A stretch of 64,000 nucleotides of DNA from Chitinophaga eiseniae (GCF_012641265.1 NZ_JABAHZ010000001.1:620001-684000), one strand, 5' to 3'; counted from the stretch's first letter, positions 1-9,594 are shown. The notes: generated from the letters alone by a model not told the origin. Made by a program: numbers and translations.

Positions 1-109
1 AACTTATTCATTCCGCTATCCGGGTTTTGGCAAAGGGCCAAATATAGGAATAAACACTTTTATTCTTTGTTTTAAAAAGCTATTTTGCCGGTCGAATAAT
101 TCTAACGTT

Positions 110-925
110 ATGATAAAGCATCGTTTTTCCCGGACGCTGGCCATGGCCTTGTTTGCCGGTTTTATCTCTTGTGCAGGAACAGTGAAAAAAGATACCCCGC
201 CTAAATGGATCCCTCTTTTTAATGGAAAGGATATCAATGACTGGATAGTCAAAATTCATCACCATGAGGTGGGCGACAACTTCGGCAATACCTTCCGGGT
301 AGAGGACAGCATTATTAAAGTGCGCTATGACCAGTATGGCGACTTTAATGACCAGTTTGGCCACTTGTATTATAAACAGCCTTTTTCGCATTATCACCTG
401 AAGTTCGAGTACCGCTTTGTAGGGAAGTGGTGCCCTACCGCGCCGGAATATACGTTGCTCAACAGTGGCGTCATGTTTCATTCACAGGATCCGCGTACCA
501 TGCCTAAAGAGCAGGACTGGCCTATTTCTATAGAAATGCAGCTGCTGGCGGGCTTAGGGAATGGTCAGCGCCGGCCCACGGGCAACATGTGTTCCCCGGG
601 TACCAACGTGGTATACAAAGGAAAGCTGGATGAAACGCATTGCATCGAATCGTCTTCCCATACTTATGAAGGAGAACAATGGGTACGCGGGGAGCTGATC
701 GTATTGGGCGACTCCCTGATCACGCATATTATCAACGGCGATACAGTATTACAATATTCCAAGCCGCAGATTGGCGGGGGCGTAGTGCATGACTATAATC
801 CGGCCATCAAGATCGATGGGAAGCTCTTGTCGGAAGGCTACATTGCCTTGCAGAGCGAAGGGCAACCAGTGGACTTCAGGCATATTGAGATCATGGATTT
901 GACCCCGGCGCCTGCCAGGAAATAA
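110..925 (+). CDS. DUF1080-family secreted hydrolase-like protein
   Basis: The 271-residue product opens with a basic and hydrophobic export signal; Cys21 could be a lipid-attachment site, although Phe at -3 is not ideal. The rest reads as one DUF1080 domain (PF06439, 3-keto-disaccharide hydrolase/concanavalin-like fold): the typical opening WIPLFNGKDINDW lies at 33-45, followed by the central NSGVMFHSQ and IEMQLLAG segments. Family members in Bacteroidota act outside the cytoplasm on glycosides, but the exact substrate cannot be told from sequence. The gene stands alone, with a palindromic element directly downstream. Family assignment is firm; enzymatic activity is inferred. Confidence 0.85.
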   Translation: MIKHRFSRTLAMALFAGFISCAGTVKKDTPPKWIPLFNGKDINDWIVKIHHHEVGDNFGNTFRVEDSIIKVRYDQYGDFNDQFGHLYYKQPFSHYHLKFEYRFVGKWCPTAPEYTLLNSGVMFHSQDPRTMPKEQDWPISIEMQLLAGLGNGQRRPTGNMCSPGTNVVYKGKLDETHCIESSSHTYEGEQWVRGELIVLGDSLITHIINGDTVLQYSKPQIGGGVVHDYNPAIKIDGKLLSEGYIALQSEGQPVDFRHIEIMDLTPAPARK

Positions 926-939
926 ATTGCACTTCACTG

Positions 940-1064
940 TTTCTCGCCAGGACGCAAAGTAATAAAGGAGTGGAGATTGAAGCGAATTTTAAACCCGCTT
1001 TGCGGGCTTGAAATTCGCTCTTTTCATCTTAAATTCTTTCCTGCTTTGCAGCTTGGCGGGAAAA
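940..1064. repeat. Nested palindromic intergenic element
   Basis: This gene-free stretch between two plus-strand genes is a nested inverted repeat. The inner stem pairs 981-998 with 1002-1019 (18 bp, two mismatches that would be G-U in RNA, 3-nt loop). The outer parts pair imperfectly: TTTCTCGCCA near 940 with TGGCGGGAAA near 1054, and CGCAAAG near 953 with CTTTGC near 1044. It may work as a terminator for the upstream gene, but its size and the shared CGCAAAG/CTTTGCG words suggest a dispersed repeat of REP or miniature-element type. A 61-codon open frame crossing it is not a gene. Confidence 0.6.
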
Positions 1065-1190
1065 ATATCCTTTCCGGTTCCTGCCGGTAAAATAAGAACG
1101 TTCATCGCCAATACACGACCGCTGATCGCCTTTTCCTTGCAAAAAATAATTTTTAGTGGTAGTATAGGGGTTTTTTTCCCGGCACTCGTC

Positions 1191-1198
1191 TAAATTTG
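1191..1198 (+). promoter_or_regulatory. Candidate Bacteroidota -7 element (TAAATTTG)
   Basis: TAAATTTG matches the Bacteroidota -7 consensus TAnnTTTG and lies 46 nt before the ATG of the sterol-desaturase-like gene. No clear TTTG is seen at -33 (a T-rich run is there instead), so the call is tentative. Confidence 0.4.
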
Positions 1199-1244
1199 CA
1201 AGGGAAACCTGTAATGGGAGAAATCCCCCGGAAATGTATTACCT

Positions 1245-2150
1245 ATGACAGAATCAACTTTGAGTTCGGCTATTGTTTATTTGTTCGGAACTATTATTAT
1301 TTTAAGCCTCCTGGAATCTTATTTCAGCTACAAACACGATAAGAAATACTATGATTCCAAAGACACCCTGACCACCATTTACCTGATGAGCGTTAACTTC
1401 CTCGTAAACGTGGTTATGAAATCCGGTACTTACCTTTTACTGGATTTCTGTTATCGGCGCTACCGCTTTTTTATCATTCCCAATGTGTTCCTTTACTGGA
1501 CGGTACTGATCCTGCTACAGGATTTCCTGTACTGGCTGCTGCACGCCACCGGGCACTATATCAGGCTGTTTTGGGCCGTGCATGTTACCCATCATTCGTC
1601 CGAACAGTTTAACCTTACCACCGGGTTCCGTTCCAGTGTATTTGAACCCATGTACCGGTTATTCTTCTTCGTGCCATTGAGCCTGCTGGGCTTTAGCGCC
1701 CTGGATATCCTGTTTGCCTACTACATTACACAGATCTACGGCAACCTGGTCCATACCCAGGCTATCGGGAAACTGCACCCGGTAATTGAGTATATATTTG
1801 TGACGCCCTCTCATCACCGCGTACATCATGCCAGCAATTACCGGTACCTGGACAAAAACATGGGCATGCTCCTGATCCTCTGGGACCGTCTGTTTGGCAC
1901 CTTCCAGGAAGAACTGCCGGAAGATAAGGTGAAGTACGGACTGGTAAAAGAATTGGAAAACCGTGGCCCCGTGAACATCATTTTTCATGAATTTATTGCC
2001 CTGTGGCAGGACATGAAAAAAGCCGATTCACCGGCAGATAAACTGAAATACCTGTTTTATGCGCCGGGATGGAGCCATGATGGACAGTCGCAAACCAGTA
2101 AAGACCTGCAGCGGCAGTTGGCGGAAGAAGAGGGGAGTGCAGTGGTGTAG
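1245..2150 (+). CDS. Sterol desaturase / fatty-acid hydroxylase family protein
   Basis: A 301-residue integral membrane protein with several hydrophobic helices and the histidine clusters of the FA_hydroxylase family (PF04116): H100-x3-H104, H113-x2-H116-H117, and H190-H191-x2-H194-H195, with H170 between. These histidines hold a di-iron centre in characterised members, which use O2 to hydroxylate or desaturate lipids. The length is normal for the bacterial family. The substrate is unknown; bacterial members act on lipids such as carotenoids or ornithine lipids more often than on sterols. The next gene starts 49 nt downstream on the same strand and may be co-transcribed. Confidence 0.88.
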   Translation: MTESTLSSAIVYLFGTIIILSLLESYFSYKHDKKYYDSKDTLTTIYLMSVNFLVNVVMKSGTYLLLDFCYRRYRFFIIPNVFLYWTVLILLQDFLYWLLHATGHYIRLFWAVHVTHHSSEQFNLTTGFRSSVFEPMYRLFFFVPLSLLGFSALDILFAYYITQIYGNLVHTQAIGKLHPVIEYIFVTPSHHRVHHASNYRYLDKNMGMLLILWDRLFGTFQEELPEDKVKYGLVKELENRGPVNIIFHEFIALWQDMKKADSPADKLKYLFYAPGWSHDGQSQTSKDLQRQLAEEEGSAVV

Positions 2151-2199
2151 CGGTATCCCAGGCTATTTTTATTACCTGCTCCTATACCTGTCAATTAAT

Positions 2200-2841
2200 A
2201 TGAAACTAATCAATAGACCCTTTTTCCCGGATGAAATCCGCCTGTTGAATAAGCTGAAACTGAAATACAGCCAGAAGGCCGTATCACGTCTGAAGGTATA
2301 TGACCTCCTGTTGATTTTTATCACAGGTATTGCCTTTGCGGATATGGCCACCATGATCAAATCCGGAATGGGCGTGGCGGTATTTGGTACGCTGGCAGGA
2401 CTTTGTTTTTTTGTTGTCTTATTTGCCCCTTTTGAGAGATACCAGAACAACAGGCGCATAAAGCGTAAATGGTCGGCCGCCAACTCGCTGCTGATGCAGA
2501 ACGGGCTTACCGTCACCCGGGTAAATGCCCTGCAGATAGCACTGGCAGCGGAGTATGAAGATGAAGGCGATTTATACCTGGTAGCCTATAAACAAGATGC
2601 CGTCCTTTATTTATGGGACAACAATTACCAGTTAAGCAAACGACTGCCCTGCCTGAATTTTGATATCTACCCGGAAGAATTTACCCGGCTTACCGGCCAC
2701 CAGGTATACACCCTCAGCGAACAGATTATGCCGCTCTCAATTGCCGCAGCACATAAATGGAAGTACCTGAAAAAATATGGAAGCCCCCGGCAGCTCAGCA
2801 CGGAGGAGATCACTATGGAAGACCTGATCGCCAGGTTTTAG
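2200..2841 (+). CDS. Hypothetical membrane protein, two N-terminal TM helices
   Basis: I do not recognise a family. The open frame extends back to 2059 inside the preceding gene, but the ATG at 2200 is preferred because it removes the overlap and gives a sensible protein of 213 residues. Two adjacent hydrophobic helices lie at about residues 30-72, followed by a basic stretch (RRIKRKW) and a soluble, mixed alpha/beta C-terminal part of about 130 residues, presumably cytoplasmic. It follows the sterol-desaturase-like gene by 49 nt. No signal peptide or catalytic motif is visible. Confidence 0.7.
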   Translation: MKLINRPFFPDEIRLLNKLKLKYSQKAVSRLKVYDLLLIFITGIAFADMATMIKSGMGVAVFGTLAGLCFFVVLFAPFERYQNNRRIKRKWSAANSLLMQNGLTVTRVNALQIALAAEYEDEGDLYLVAYKQDAVLYLWDNNYQLSKRLPCLNFDIYPEEFTRLTGHQVYTLSEQIMPLSIAAAHKWKYLKKYGSPRQLSTEEITMEDLIARF

Positions 2842-3074
2842 TTGGTATAACCGTATCCCTTACACGTAGAGGCAGGATGGGACAGGATGCCCGCATCAGA
2901 TTTTACCTGTAATATTGGATAACCGCTGCTCCCTGAACAATGAAAATTTGCAGCATTCCTTGTTAGCCTGGTCTTATCTGTTTAGCAAGACAATGCTCAA
3001 GTAGTGACATACCGCAACGGCAAACAAATGGGCCGCGTACTATCTATTAATATAAAAGAGCTGCATTGACAACT

Positions 3075-5864
3075 ATGAAAAGGGTTTTATTCCTGGGCTG
3101 GCTATTGTTACTATGGGCTGCCCCCACGCTGGCTAACGGGGGAAGCTCCCTGTTACCCGCTCATCTTCGTTGTGAATACCTGGTAAATCCCAGCGGCATA
3201 GATGAACCGCATCCACGACTGGGCTGGACATTTGAAGCCACCGATCCCAGGGCCTTCGGGCAACGGCAAACCGCCTATCGCATCCTGGTGGCAGCCACGC
3301 CGGAAGAATTAAACGACAACAAAGGTTCATGGTGGTCGTCCGGATGGATCAATTCCAGCGACATGCAGCAGATTGAATACAAAGGCAAACCCTTGCAGTC
3401 GGATCGGTTGTATTATTGGAAAGTAAGTGTAAAGGACGAACAGGGGCGTATCTCGCCCTGGAGTGAAACGGCACAGTGGACTACCGGGTTATTTCAGCCC
3501 GGCGAATGGCAAGCTTCCTGGATAGGCACCGCAGAAGTATTTGATCCGCGTCAACGCGATTGTAATATCAACGACCCCTGGCTTAGAAAAACAATTGACT
3601 TAACGGAGGTGCCACGCAAAGCCAACATGTTTGTGGCTTCAGTAGGATATCACGAATTGTATGTCAACGGGAAAAAAATCGGTGATGGCGTGATGGCCCC
3701 GGCGGTAAGTAATCACACTAAAAGAGCCCGCTATATAGCCTACGATATTGCAAAGGAACTAAAGCCCGGAAAGAATGTAATTGCTCTTTGGCTGGGCACT
3801 TCCTGGTCTATATTCGGGCCATACATTACACCGGGTAAGCCCAATACACCTATTGTAATTGCGCAGGCAGCACTTTATAACGGGAACGCCACTACGCCTT
3901 TCATGCTCATTAAAACAGATGCTTCCTGGCGCACACATCCCAGCCCCAACAGGCTGTTGGGCACCTGGGACTTCCATAAAATGGGCGGAGAGATCTGGGA
4001 TGCACGCAAAGAGATGAACGACTGGAATACAGCCGGATGCGATGAAAGCAACTGGCAATCAGTGGTGGTGTATCATCCACGCCTGTTGCTGTCGGCCCAG
4101 ATGGTGGAACCTAACCTGGTAATGAATGAAATAAACCCCGTATCTGTCACAACAGCGCCCGATGGCAGCTATGTAGCAGACATGGGCGTCAACTTTGCCG
4201 GATGGACAGCCATTCAGGTGCATGGTCATCCCGGCGATACTATCCGGTTCCTGTTTTCAGAAAGAGCGCAGGTACCTATGACTTTCGCGCTGCACAGTGC
4301 AGTGGTGATCGGTAATGATGGTACCGCCACTTTTCACAATCGCTTTAATTACAGCTCCGGGCGCTGGATCACCATCCAGGGATTAAAATACACGCCTGCA
4401 CTTACCGATATCCATGGGTGGCTGGTACGAACAGGATATACTGCTGCCAGCACTTTTACCTGCTCCGACTCCCTCCAAAACTGGATTTACGACCGGGTAC
4501 GATGGACTTACGAAAACCTGTCGCTCGGGGGGTATATTGTAGATTGCCCGCAACGGGAGCGACTGGGCTACGGCGGTGATGCACACGCCACCTGTGAAAC
4601 GGGGATGTATAATTATCACCTCGGCGCCTTTTATACCAAGTGGATGGAAGACTGGCGCGATGTACAGGGATCGGAAGCCGTTGTAGGCAACATGTACGAT
4701 ACAGCCTGGGCACACAAGGGACTGATGAGCGGCCGTCACCTGCATAAAGGCATACAACCTCATTCCGCACCTACGTATATGGGTGGGGGTGGTCCGCCCT
4801 GGGGCGGCATCTGCGTATCCCTGCCCTGGTTCATTTACCAGCAGGAAGGTGACCGGCGGGTACTGGAAAGAAATTTTGAGATGATAAAAAATTGGCTGGC
4901 TTTCCTGGATACCCAAACCAAAGATCATCTCTTACAGCGATTTGGCGGCAACTGGGATTTCCTGGGAGACTGGCTCTGGCCAGGCGCTACCGCTGAAGGG
5001 ATGAATAACGATAAACCACAAACGCTTTGCCTGAACAATTGTTACCGCGTATTTAACCTGCGCACCGCCGTTAAAATAGCGAAAGTGCTGGGCAAAACTA
5101 AAGAAGCGGCTGAATGGCTGCAACAGGCGGAGCTGTCCAGTCGCGCTATCAACGCCCGGTTTTATAACGCCGCAGACCATAGCTATTCCGATAGCTCCAT
5201 GGCCAACATGGCCGCCGCCCTGCTGGCTGAAGTCCCCGCGCCTGATCAGCGTGCCGCAGTGATGAAACGGCTGGAAAATGAAATCCTGGTAGCACGCAGA
5301 GGACATATCAATGTGGGGATTACAGGTGGCGCCATGTTGTTCCGGTTGCTCCGCGATGAAAGCCGCGATGACCTCCTGTATAGCATGACCTCCCAAACTT
5401 CGTACCCTGGTTGGGGTTATATGAAGGCCAACGATGCCACCACTATCTGGGAAATGTGGGAGAAAGATTTACCGGGACATTCTCTTTTGCATAGTTCCTT
5501 TCTTTACCCGGGCGCCTGGTATATCAACGGTGTCTCTGGTATACGGCGCGATCCCGCTTCTACGAAAGGATTTCAGCATTTTATTATACGGCTGCCATCT
5601 TTCAATAGTCCTCAAGTGACCTGGGCTAATACCAGTTTCGGATCTTCTGCAGGAATCATAAAAACGGCCTGGAAAAAAGAAAACGGCCAGTTAACGTTAC
5701 AACTGTCGGTGCCACCTAACTGCTCGGCCACACTGGAATTAACGGAACAGGAAGCTGCCGGCCTCAATGCTGGCCAGGCGCCACTTAAAAAGCAGCGCAG
5801 GCAAAATGGAGAGGTAGCATATGAATTGCCAGCCGGTAATTATGTTTTTAGCACCACAATGTAA
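3075..5864 (+). CDS. Alpha-L-rhamnosidase, glycoside hydrolase family 78
   Basis: A 929-residue exported enzyme that removes terminal alpha-L-rhamnose from plant glycans or flavonoid glycosides. The ATG at 3075 is preferred to the TTG at 3066 because it begins a clean signal peptide (MKRVLFLGWLLLLWAAPTLA). The domain order is that of GH78: an N-terminal fibronectin-like domain (RLGWTF, about 45), a lectin-like domain (ELYVNGKKIG, about 200), an (alpha/alpha)6 catalytic barrel and a C-terminal beta domain. D490, E495 and D502 (DCPQRERLGYGGD) have the same spacing as D567/E572/D579 of Bacillus RhaB, and E793 in WEMWE fits the second catalytic Glu. It stands alone; no SusCD pair or other glycosidase is near. 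Confidence 0.93.
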   Translation: MKRVLFLGWLLLLWAAPTLANGGSSLLPAHLRCEYLVNPSGIDEPHPRLGWTFEATDPRAFGQRQTAYRILVAATPEELNDNKGSWWSSGWINSSDMQQIEYKGKPLQSDRLYYWKVSVKDEQGRISPWSETAQWTTGLFQPGEWQASWIGTAEVFDPRQRDCNINDPWLRKTIDLTEVPRKANMFVASVGYHELYVNGKKIGDGVMAPAVSNHTKRARYIAYDIAKELKPGKNVIALWLGTSWSIFGPYITPGKPNTPIVIAQAALYNGNATTPFMLIKTDASWRTHPSPNRLLGTWDFHKMGGEIWDARKEMNDWNTAGCDESNWQSVVVYHPRLLLSAQMVEPNLVMNEINPVSVTTAPDGSYVADMGVNFAGWTAIQVHGHPGDTIRFLFSERAQVPMTFALHSAVVIGNDGTATFHNRFNYSSGRWITIQGLKYTPALTDIHGWLVRTGYTAASTFTCSDSLQNWIYDRVRWTYENLSLGGYIVDCPQRERLGYGGDAHATCETGMYNYHLGAFYTKWMEDWRDVQGSEAVVGNMYDTAWAHKGLMSGRHLHKGIQPHSAPTYMGGGGPPWGGICVSLPWFIYQQEGDRRVLERNFEMIKNWLAFLDTQTKDHLLQRFGGNWDFLGDWLWPGATAEGMNNDKPQTLCLNNCYRVFNLRTAVKIAKVLGKTKEAAEWLQQAELSSRAINARFYNAADHSYSDSSMANMAAALLAEVPAPDQRAAVMKRLENEILVARRGHINVGITGGAMLFRLLRDESRDDLLYSMTSQTSYPGWGYMKANDATTIWEMWEKDLPGHSLLHSSFLYPGAWYINGVSGIRRDPASTKGFQHFIIRLPSFNSPQVTWANTSFGSSAGIIKTAWKKENGQLTLQLSVPPNCSATLELTEQEAAGLNAGQAPLKKQRRQNGEVAYELPAGNYVFSTTM

Positions 5865-5881
5865 AAAACATGCGCTCCTTT

Positions 5882-7156
5882 TTATGCACTATGTACTTTC
5901 TTTGGATGTGTACCTGGTAGCTTCACCGCCTTCACAATCCAAGGCAGGGAAATACCTTGTACGATCAGGGTAAACAGCACTACGACCACGGAAATAAATA
6001 AGATAGCATTTCTTTCCGGGAATGATTTATTATCTCCCAATGTCATCGGTAGCCCGATGGCGATGGCCAGGGAAACAATGCCCCGCATGCCCGACCAGCC
6101 GATAATCAGGCTGTTCTTAAAATCCAGTAATGCATTTTCTGTGATCCTGCCCTTACCTTTCTTAAAGGCCTGTTCCAGGTTGAGTTGCTGTGTGAAGATA
6201 CGGGCCATGCGTAGCACCAGCGCTACCAGGGTAATGATAATACCATAGCCGATGTAGGGAAATATCATATCGGCAGGGATGTCTTTAATGATATAAGGAA
6301 ACTGTAATCCTATCAATATAAAAATGAGCCCGTTGAGCAGGAAAATAATAATGTCCCAGATAGCCCTTGACTGTTGCTTTAACTTTTCAGGGAAGGCCCG
6401 GTTGCTGATCCTGGCGGTCATGAGGCCCAGCACTACTACGGCAATCACGCCCGACACATGGAGCTCTTCCGCCAGCAGGTAGGTAACAAAGGGCATCAGG
6501 AGCATAAAACTGATGGTTACCAGGTCGTTTTTATGTACCACTTTCAGGATGATATGCAATAGCTTACCGATGGCAAGTCCCACCAATACGCCGCCCGCCA
6601 TCAACACAATAAATTCCAGCGATGCTTTCCAGAACACGAAGGCCGTACCCATGGCTGCCGCAATGGCAAAACGGTAGGTCACCAGGGCAGAGGCGTCGTT
6701 GATCAGGCTTTCACCTTCAAGAATGGTAATGGTTTTATGGGAAAGGCCTAGTCCTTTGGTGATGCTCATAGCAGCTACGGCATCGGTAGCAGAGAGGATA
6801 GCACCTAACACAAAGGCCAGGGGCCAGGTCATTCCGGGAATCAGGTAATGCGCCACCACCGCGATAGCTGCTGCCGTTAAAAAAACAAGCCCGATGGCGA
6901 GGGTACCAATCGTATTAAAATTGGTTTTGAATTCCTGTGGCGAAATATTAAAGGCGGCATCGTACAGCAAGGGTGGCAGAAAGATAAGGAACACCACATC
7001 AGGGTTCAACGAAATATTGGGCAACGCCGGTATAAAGCCAATGCCAATACCAGCACTGATGAGCAATACCGGGTAAGGCAACTTAATCTTATCTGCCATC
7101 GCCGATAAGATGATCATAATAGCCAATATAAAGATAACAATGCTGTAGAGTTCCAT
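5882..7156 (-). CDS. CPA1-family Na+(K+)/H+ antiporter
   Basis: A 424-residue protein made almost wholly of about 12 transmembrane helices, which exchanges monovalent cations for protons across the inner membrane. Family landmarks are SATDAVAA at 122-129 (T124-D125) and the INDASALV segment with N153-D154, the ion-binding ND pair. The end is short, without the long cytoplasmic tail or TrkA domains of some relatives. The gene converges with the GH78 gene (17 nt between stops) and is read away from the tail-fibre-like gene at 7307. Probable role: pH and sodium homeostasis. Confidence 0.9.
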   Translation of the reverse strand: MELYSIVIFILAIMIILSAMADKIKLPYPVLLISAGIGIGFIPALPNISLNPDVVFLIFLPPLLYDAAFNISPQEFKTNFNTIGTLAIGLVFLTAAAIAVVAHYLIPGMTWPLAFVLGAILSATDAVAAMSITKGLGLSHKTITILEGESLINDASALVTYRFAIAAAMGTAFVFWKASLEFIVLMAGGVLVGLAIGKLLHIILKVVHKNDLVTISFMLLMPFVTYLLAEELHVSGVIAVVVLGLMTARISNRAFPEKLKQQSRAIWDIIIFLLNGLIFILIGLQFPYIIKDIPADMIFPYIGYGIIITLVALVLRMARIFTQQLNLEQAFKKGKGRITENALLDFKNSLIIGWSGMRGIVSLAIAIGLPMTLGDNKSFPERNAILFISVVVVLFTLIVQGISLPWIVKAVKLPGTHPKKVHSA

Positions 7157-7170
7157 GATATGATTTACTG

Positions 7171-7178
7171 CAAAGATA
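7171..7178 (-). promoter_or_regulatory. Candidate -7 element for the antiporter gene
   Basis: Read on the minus strand this is TATCTTTG, an exact TAnnTTTG match, ending 14 nt before the antiporter ATG. The implied leader is only about ten nucleotides. No good -33 TTTG is seen. Confidence 0.4.
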
Positions 7179-7306
7179 TAAGGTAGGTTTTTTTAGATAG
7201 ATATTTGTGGGGTGGGAATTTATATTTATCATTGTAAAGAAAAGAATTGTTTGTTGACAAACCCTCTTCTATTACCTGGTATTCTGTTGATATAATAATA
7301 TAACGT

Positions 7307-8428
7307 ATGAAAAAAGTATCCCTGATCTTTATGGATCAGCCTATGATGTATCTGGCTGTAATGGCCTGTTTGTTAATGGCGCAGGTAAGCTTTGCGCAAG
7401 ACTCCATTAAACGTTACAATGCACAATTCACCAAGTTGGCGATGGATAGTAGTATCCCCGTGCTGGATATAGGCCGGAGCGGAGATCCCGGCAACCAGAA
7501 CGTCCCATTGTGGGCGCCTACCGGCGGTGCTTATAATATCGATTTTCACGGATGGAGAGATGTGACGCCTGGCCTCATCGGCGCACGGATCCGGGCGGAA
7601 AGAATAAATATTTACCAGGCAAATGCCGCACTGGTACAGGGAATGGATCTGACTTTTCATACCACTGGTTCTGTAGCCGGGCCACTGGAAAGGATGCGGA
7701 TCACTTCCGGTGGTCATGTCAGCGTAGGCGTCCAAAAACCGGCTGCCAGGTTCCATGTAGCGGCGCCCTATGGCATTGTGTTAGCGAAATATACCCAGGT
7801 AGATAATACCGGGGGAGATGGAGAAATGGTGATATACAATGCTGCGGGGGCCGACACCGACTATATTCCCACCCTGCGTGGCCGTGCCTGGTCCCGTGGC
7901 CGTGGCTACGGATTATATATGCTGGGCGAATCAGAAGATATTGTACCACTGGTCGATCAGCCCAATATAGGTGCGGTAACGATAACCGGCTTATCCAAAA
8001 ATGCGCAACAGCGGAAACTCCTGAATAATAACGTATTCACCGTCAACAATAACACCGACAACCTTTTTGTAATAAAAGCCAATGGTAATATAGGCATAGG
8101 CGCACCCGATACCAAAGGTTATAAGCTGGCGGTAAATGGTGCAGGTGTGTTTACCAGGGTAGTGGTGAAGGCATATACTAACTGGCCCGACTATGTTTTT
8201 GCTACTGATTATTCATTGCCGTCTATAGCGGCCCTGGAGCAATATGTGGCTACTCACCAGCATCTCCCGGAAATTCCTTCTGCAAAAGAGGTAGTGGAAA
8301 ATGGACAGGACTTAGGTGAAATGAACCGGCTATTACTGAAAAAGGTAGAAGAACTTACCTTGTATATCATCCAGTTGAATAAAAGAGTAGATGAGCAACA
8401 AGCACAGATTAAATTACTGCAAAAATAA
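7307..8428 (+). CDS. Tail-fibre-like secreted surface protein
   Basis: A 373-residue exported protein with a signal peptide ending near VSFAQ (about residue 30). The body contains phage-tail-fibre-like repeats seen in many Bacteroidota surface proteins: GGHVSVGVQKPAARFHV near 135 and GNIGIGAPDTKGYKLAVNG near 260. The C-terminus ends in a short heptad-like coiled coil (about 340-373: LLLKKVEELTLYIIQLNKRV), where Salmonella-type fibres would carry a peptidase S74 chaperone; no S74 domain is evident. Probably a trimeric, cell-surface structural protein. The next gene begins 17 nt downstream and is likely in the same unit. Confidence 0.75.
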   Translation: MKKVSLIFMDQPMMYLAVMACLLMAQVSFAQDSIKRYNAQFTKLAMDSSIPVLDIGRSGDPGNQNVPLWAPTGGAYNIDFHGWRDVTPGLIGARIRAERINIYQANAALVQGMDLTFHTTGSVAGPLERMRITSGGHVSVGVQKPAARFHVAAPYGIVLAKYTQVDNTGGDGEMVIYNAAGADTDYIPTLRGRAWSRGRGYGLYMLGESEDIVPLVDQPNIGAVTITGLSKNAQQRKLLNNNVFTVNNNTDNLFVIKANGNIGIGAPDTKGYKLAVNGAGVFTRVVVKAYTNWPDYVFATDYSLPSIAALEQYVATHQHLPEIPSAKEVVENGQDLGEMNRLLLKKVEELTLYIIQLNKRVDEQQAQIKLLQK

Positions 8429-8445
8429 TTTTTAAGGCTGCCATC

Positions 8446-9240
8446 GTGAAACGAATCCTGATATGGGGACTCCTGCTTTTCTCCACCCCGGCATTGGCCC
8501 AACAAAAAGAATATCCTTCCTTCACCCGGTTCATTGACAGCGTTTTTCGCGCTGTCAATGTAAAAGTAGTTGATATTAATATCAATAAGGGAAAGGGTAA
8601 ACGCGATACCTTGTTTGCCGCAGGCGGATACTGGGCTAGAAGAAGCCTGGGAGTGGTGAAATATTATACCTGGATAGACAAACGTTTACCGAAGTATGTC
8701 GACTATCCGGATTTTTTGGGTATATACAACAAACGATTTGAAGATACGATCAGGGGATACTACCACTATAGGTACACTCCCCACGGAGAAATACGTTACG
8801 GCGGGACGGGCTTTATCGCGATGGAGGCGGAGCCGACCATCAATTGTAATGGAAGCAGTTGTACGTATTACCGGTACCCGGTAATTGCCATCACCAACCA
8901 GGACACGGTATTACAGGTGTTTGAACATAATTTCAGTATTACCGGGCTCCATTATGCCGATATCAACCATGATGGACATCTCGATTTTATAGACATCCAT
9001 TGTGGGCTCTCTGACGATGATATTAACAAGGTGATCGCTAAAGATAATGGTGTAAAAAGGGAACTGCTGGAAAGCTCCAATGAAATCGTCTACAAGATAA
9101 CATTATACACTTTCCGGAAGCACAAATGGGAACAGTTGAAAGATCGAAATGGTAATATTTATTGTGTGATCATAGCATTGGCAGAGCCTTTACAGGCAGA
9201 CGGCCCTTTTAAGATATTGTTGGCCAACTGGCCGGGCTAG
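8446..9240 (+). CDS. Hypothetical secreted protein with a calcium-loop-like motif
   Basis: The GTG start at 8446 gives a clear signal peptide (about 1-18, ending ALAQQ). The 264-residue product is not from a family I recognise. Around residue 170 lies YADINHDGHLDFIDIHCG, a D-x-N/D-x-D-G-x-D/L loop like those of FG-GAP and dockerin repeats, which bind calcium; there is only one copy. Two Cys in CNGSSC (about 135-140) could form a disulphide. It follows the tail-fibre-like gene by 17 nt, so the two may act together at the cell surface; that link is inference. Confidence 0.68.
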   Translation: MKRILIWGLLLFSTPALAQQKEYPSFTRFIDSVFRAVNVKVVDININKGKGKRDTLFAAGGYWARRSLGVVKYYTWIDKRLPKYVDYPDFLGIYNKRFEDTIRGYYHYRYTPHGEIRYGGTGFIAMEAEPTINCNGSSCTYYRYPVIAITNQDTVLQVFEHNFSITGLHYADINHDGHLDFIDIHCGLSDDDINKVIAKDNGVKRELLESSNEIVYKITLYTFRKHKWEQLKDRNGNIYCVIIALAEPLQADGPFKILLANWPG

Positions 9241-9270
9241 AAAGGTCCGGAAAGGCAGACCTTCCTGGCC

Positions 9271-9594
9271 TCAGGAAGCTTTAGGTAATTGTTGTTCCCG
9301 CCATTTGATGAACATCATATGGTAGGCGAACTCCCAATACAGGTGGTCATCCAGCATTTCCAGTAGTTTCATTTTACGCTTAATAGCGTCCTGGCTGTTA
9401 CGGATCATCAATTCGTACTGGGCGAGTTGCTCAATCAGGGACGTTTCCATCATTTTAAGTAAAGATGGGAATGCTTCCATGTTGGTATTAAGGATCATCT
9501 TGCCTTTGGGTGTTAGTTTCAGTTCCTGGATACGCTCGTGTGTTAACGCTGGCATTTTGATACCCTGCAGGTTAAATATTTTGCTCTTATGCAT
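9271..9594 (-). CDS. Hypothetical small helical protein
   Basis: A 107-residue soluble protein, predicted largely alpha-helical, rich in Met, Lys, Leu and Glu (MMETSLIEQLAQYELMI, IKRKMKLLEMLDDHLYWEFA). A second in-frame ATG (codon at 9553-9555, giving 94 residues starting MPALTHERIQEL) is an equally good start. No signal, membrane helix or known domain. It is read toward the stop of the calcium-loop gene, with a 30-nt gap. Function unknown. Confidence 0.55.
   Translation of the reverse strand: MHKSKIFNLQGIKMPALTHERIQELKLTPKGKMILNTNMEAFPSLLKMMETSLIEQLAQYELMIRNSQDAIKRKMKLLEMLDDHLYWEFAYHMMFIKWREQQLPKAS

Noticed and set aside
1008..1193. 61-codon plus-strand frame
   Set aside because: It begins inside the palindromic element and has no downstream or upstream context of a gene.
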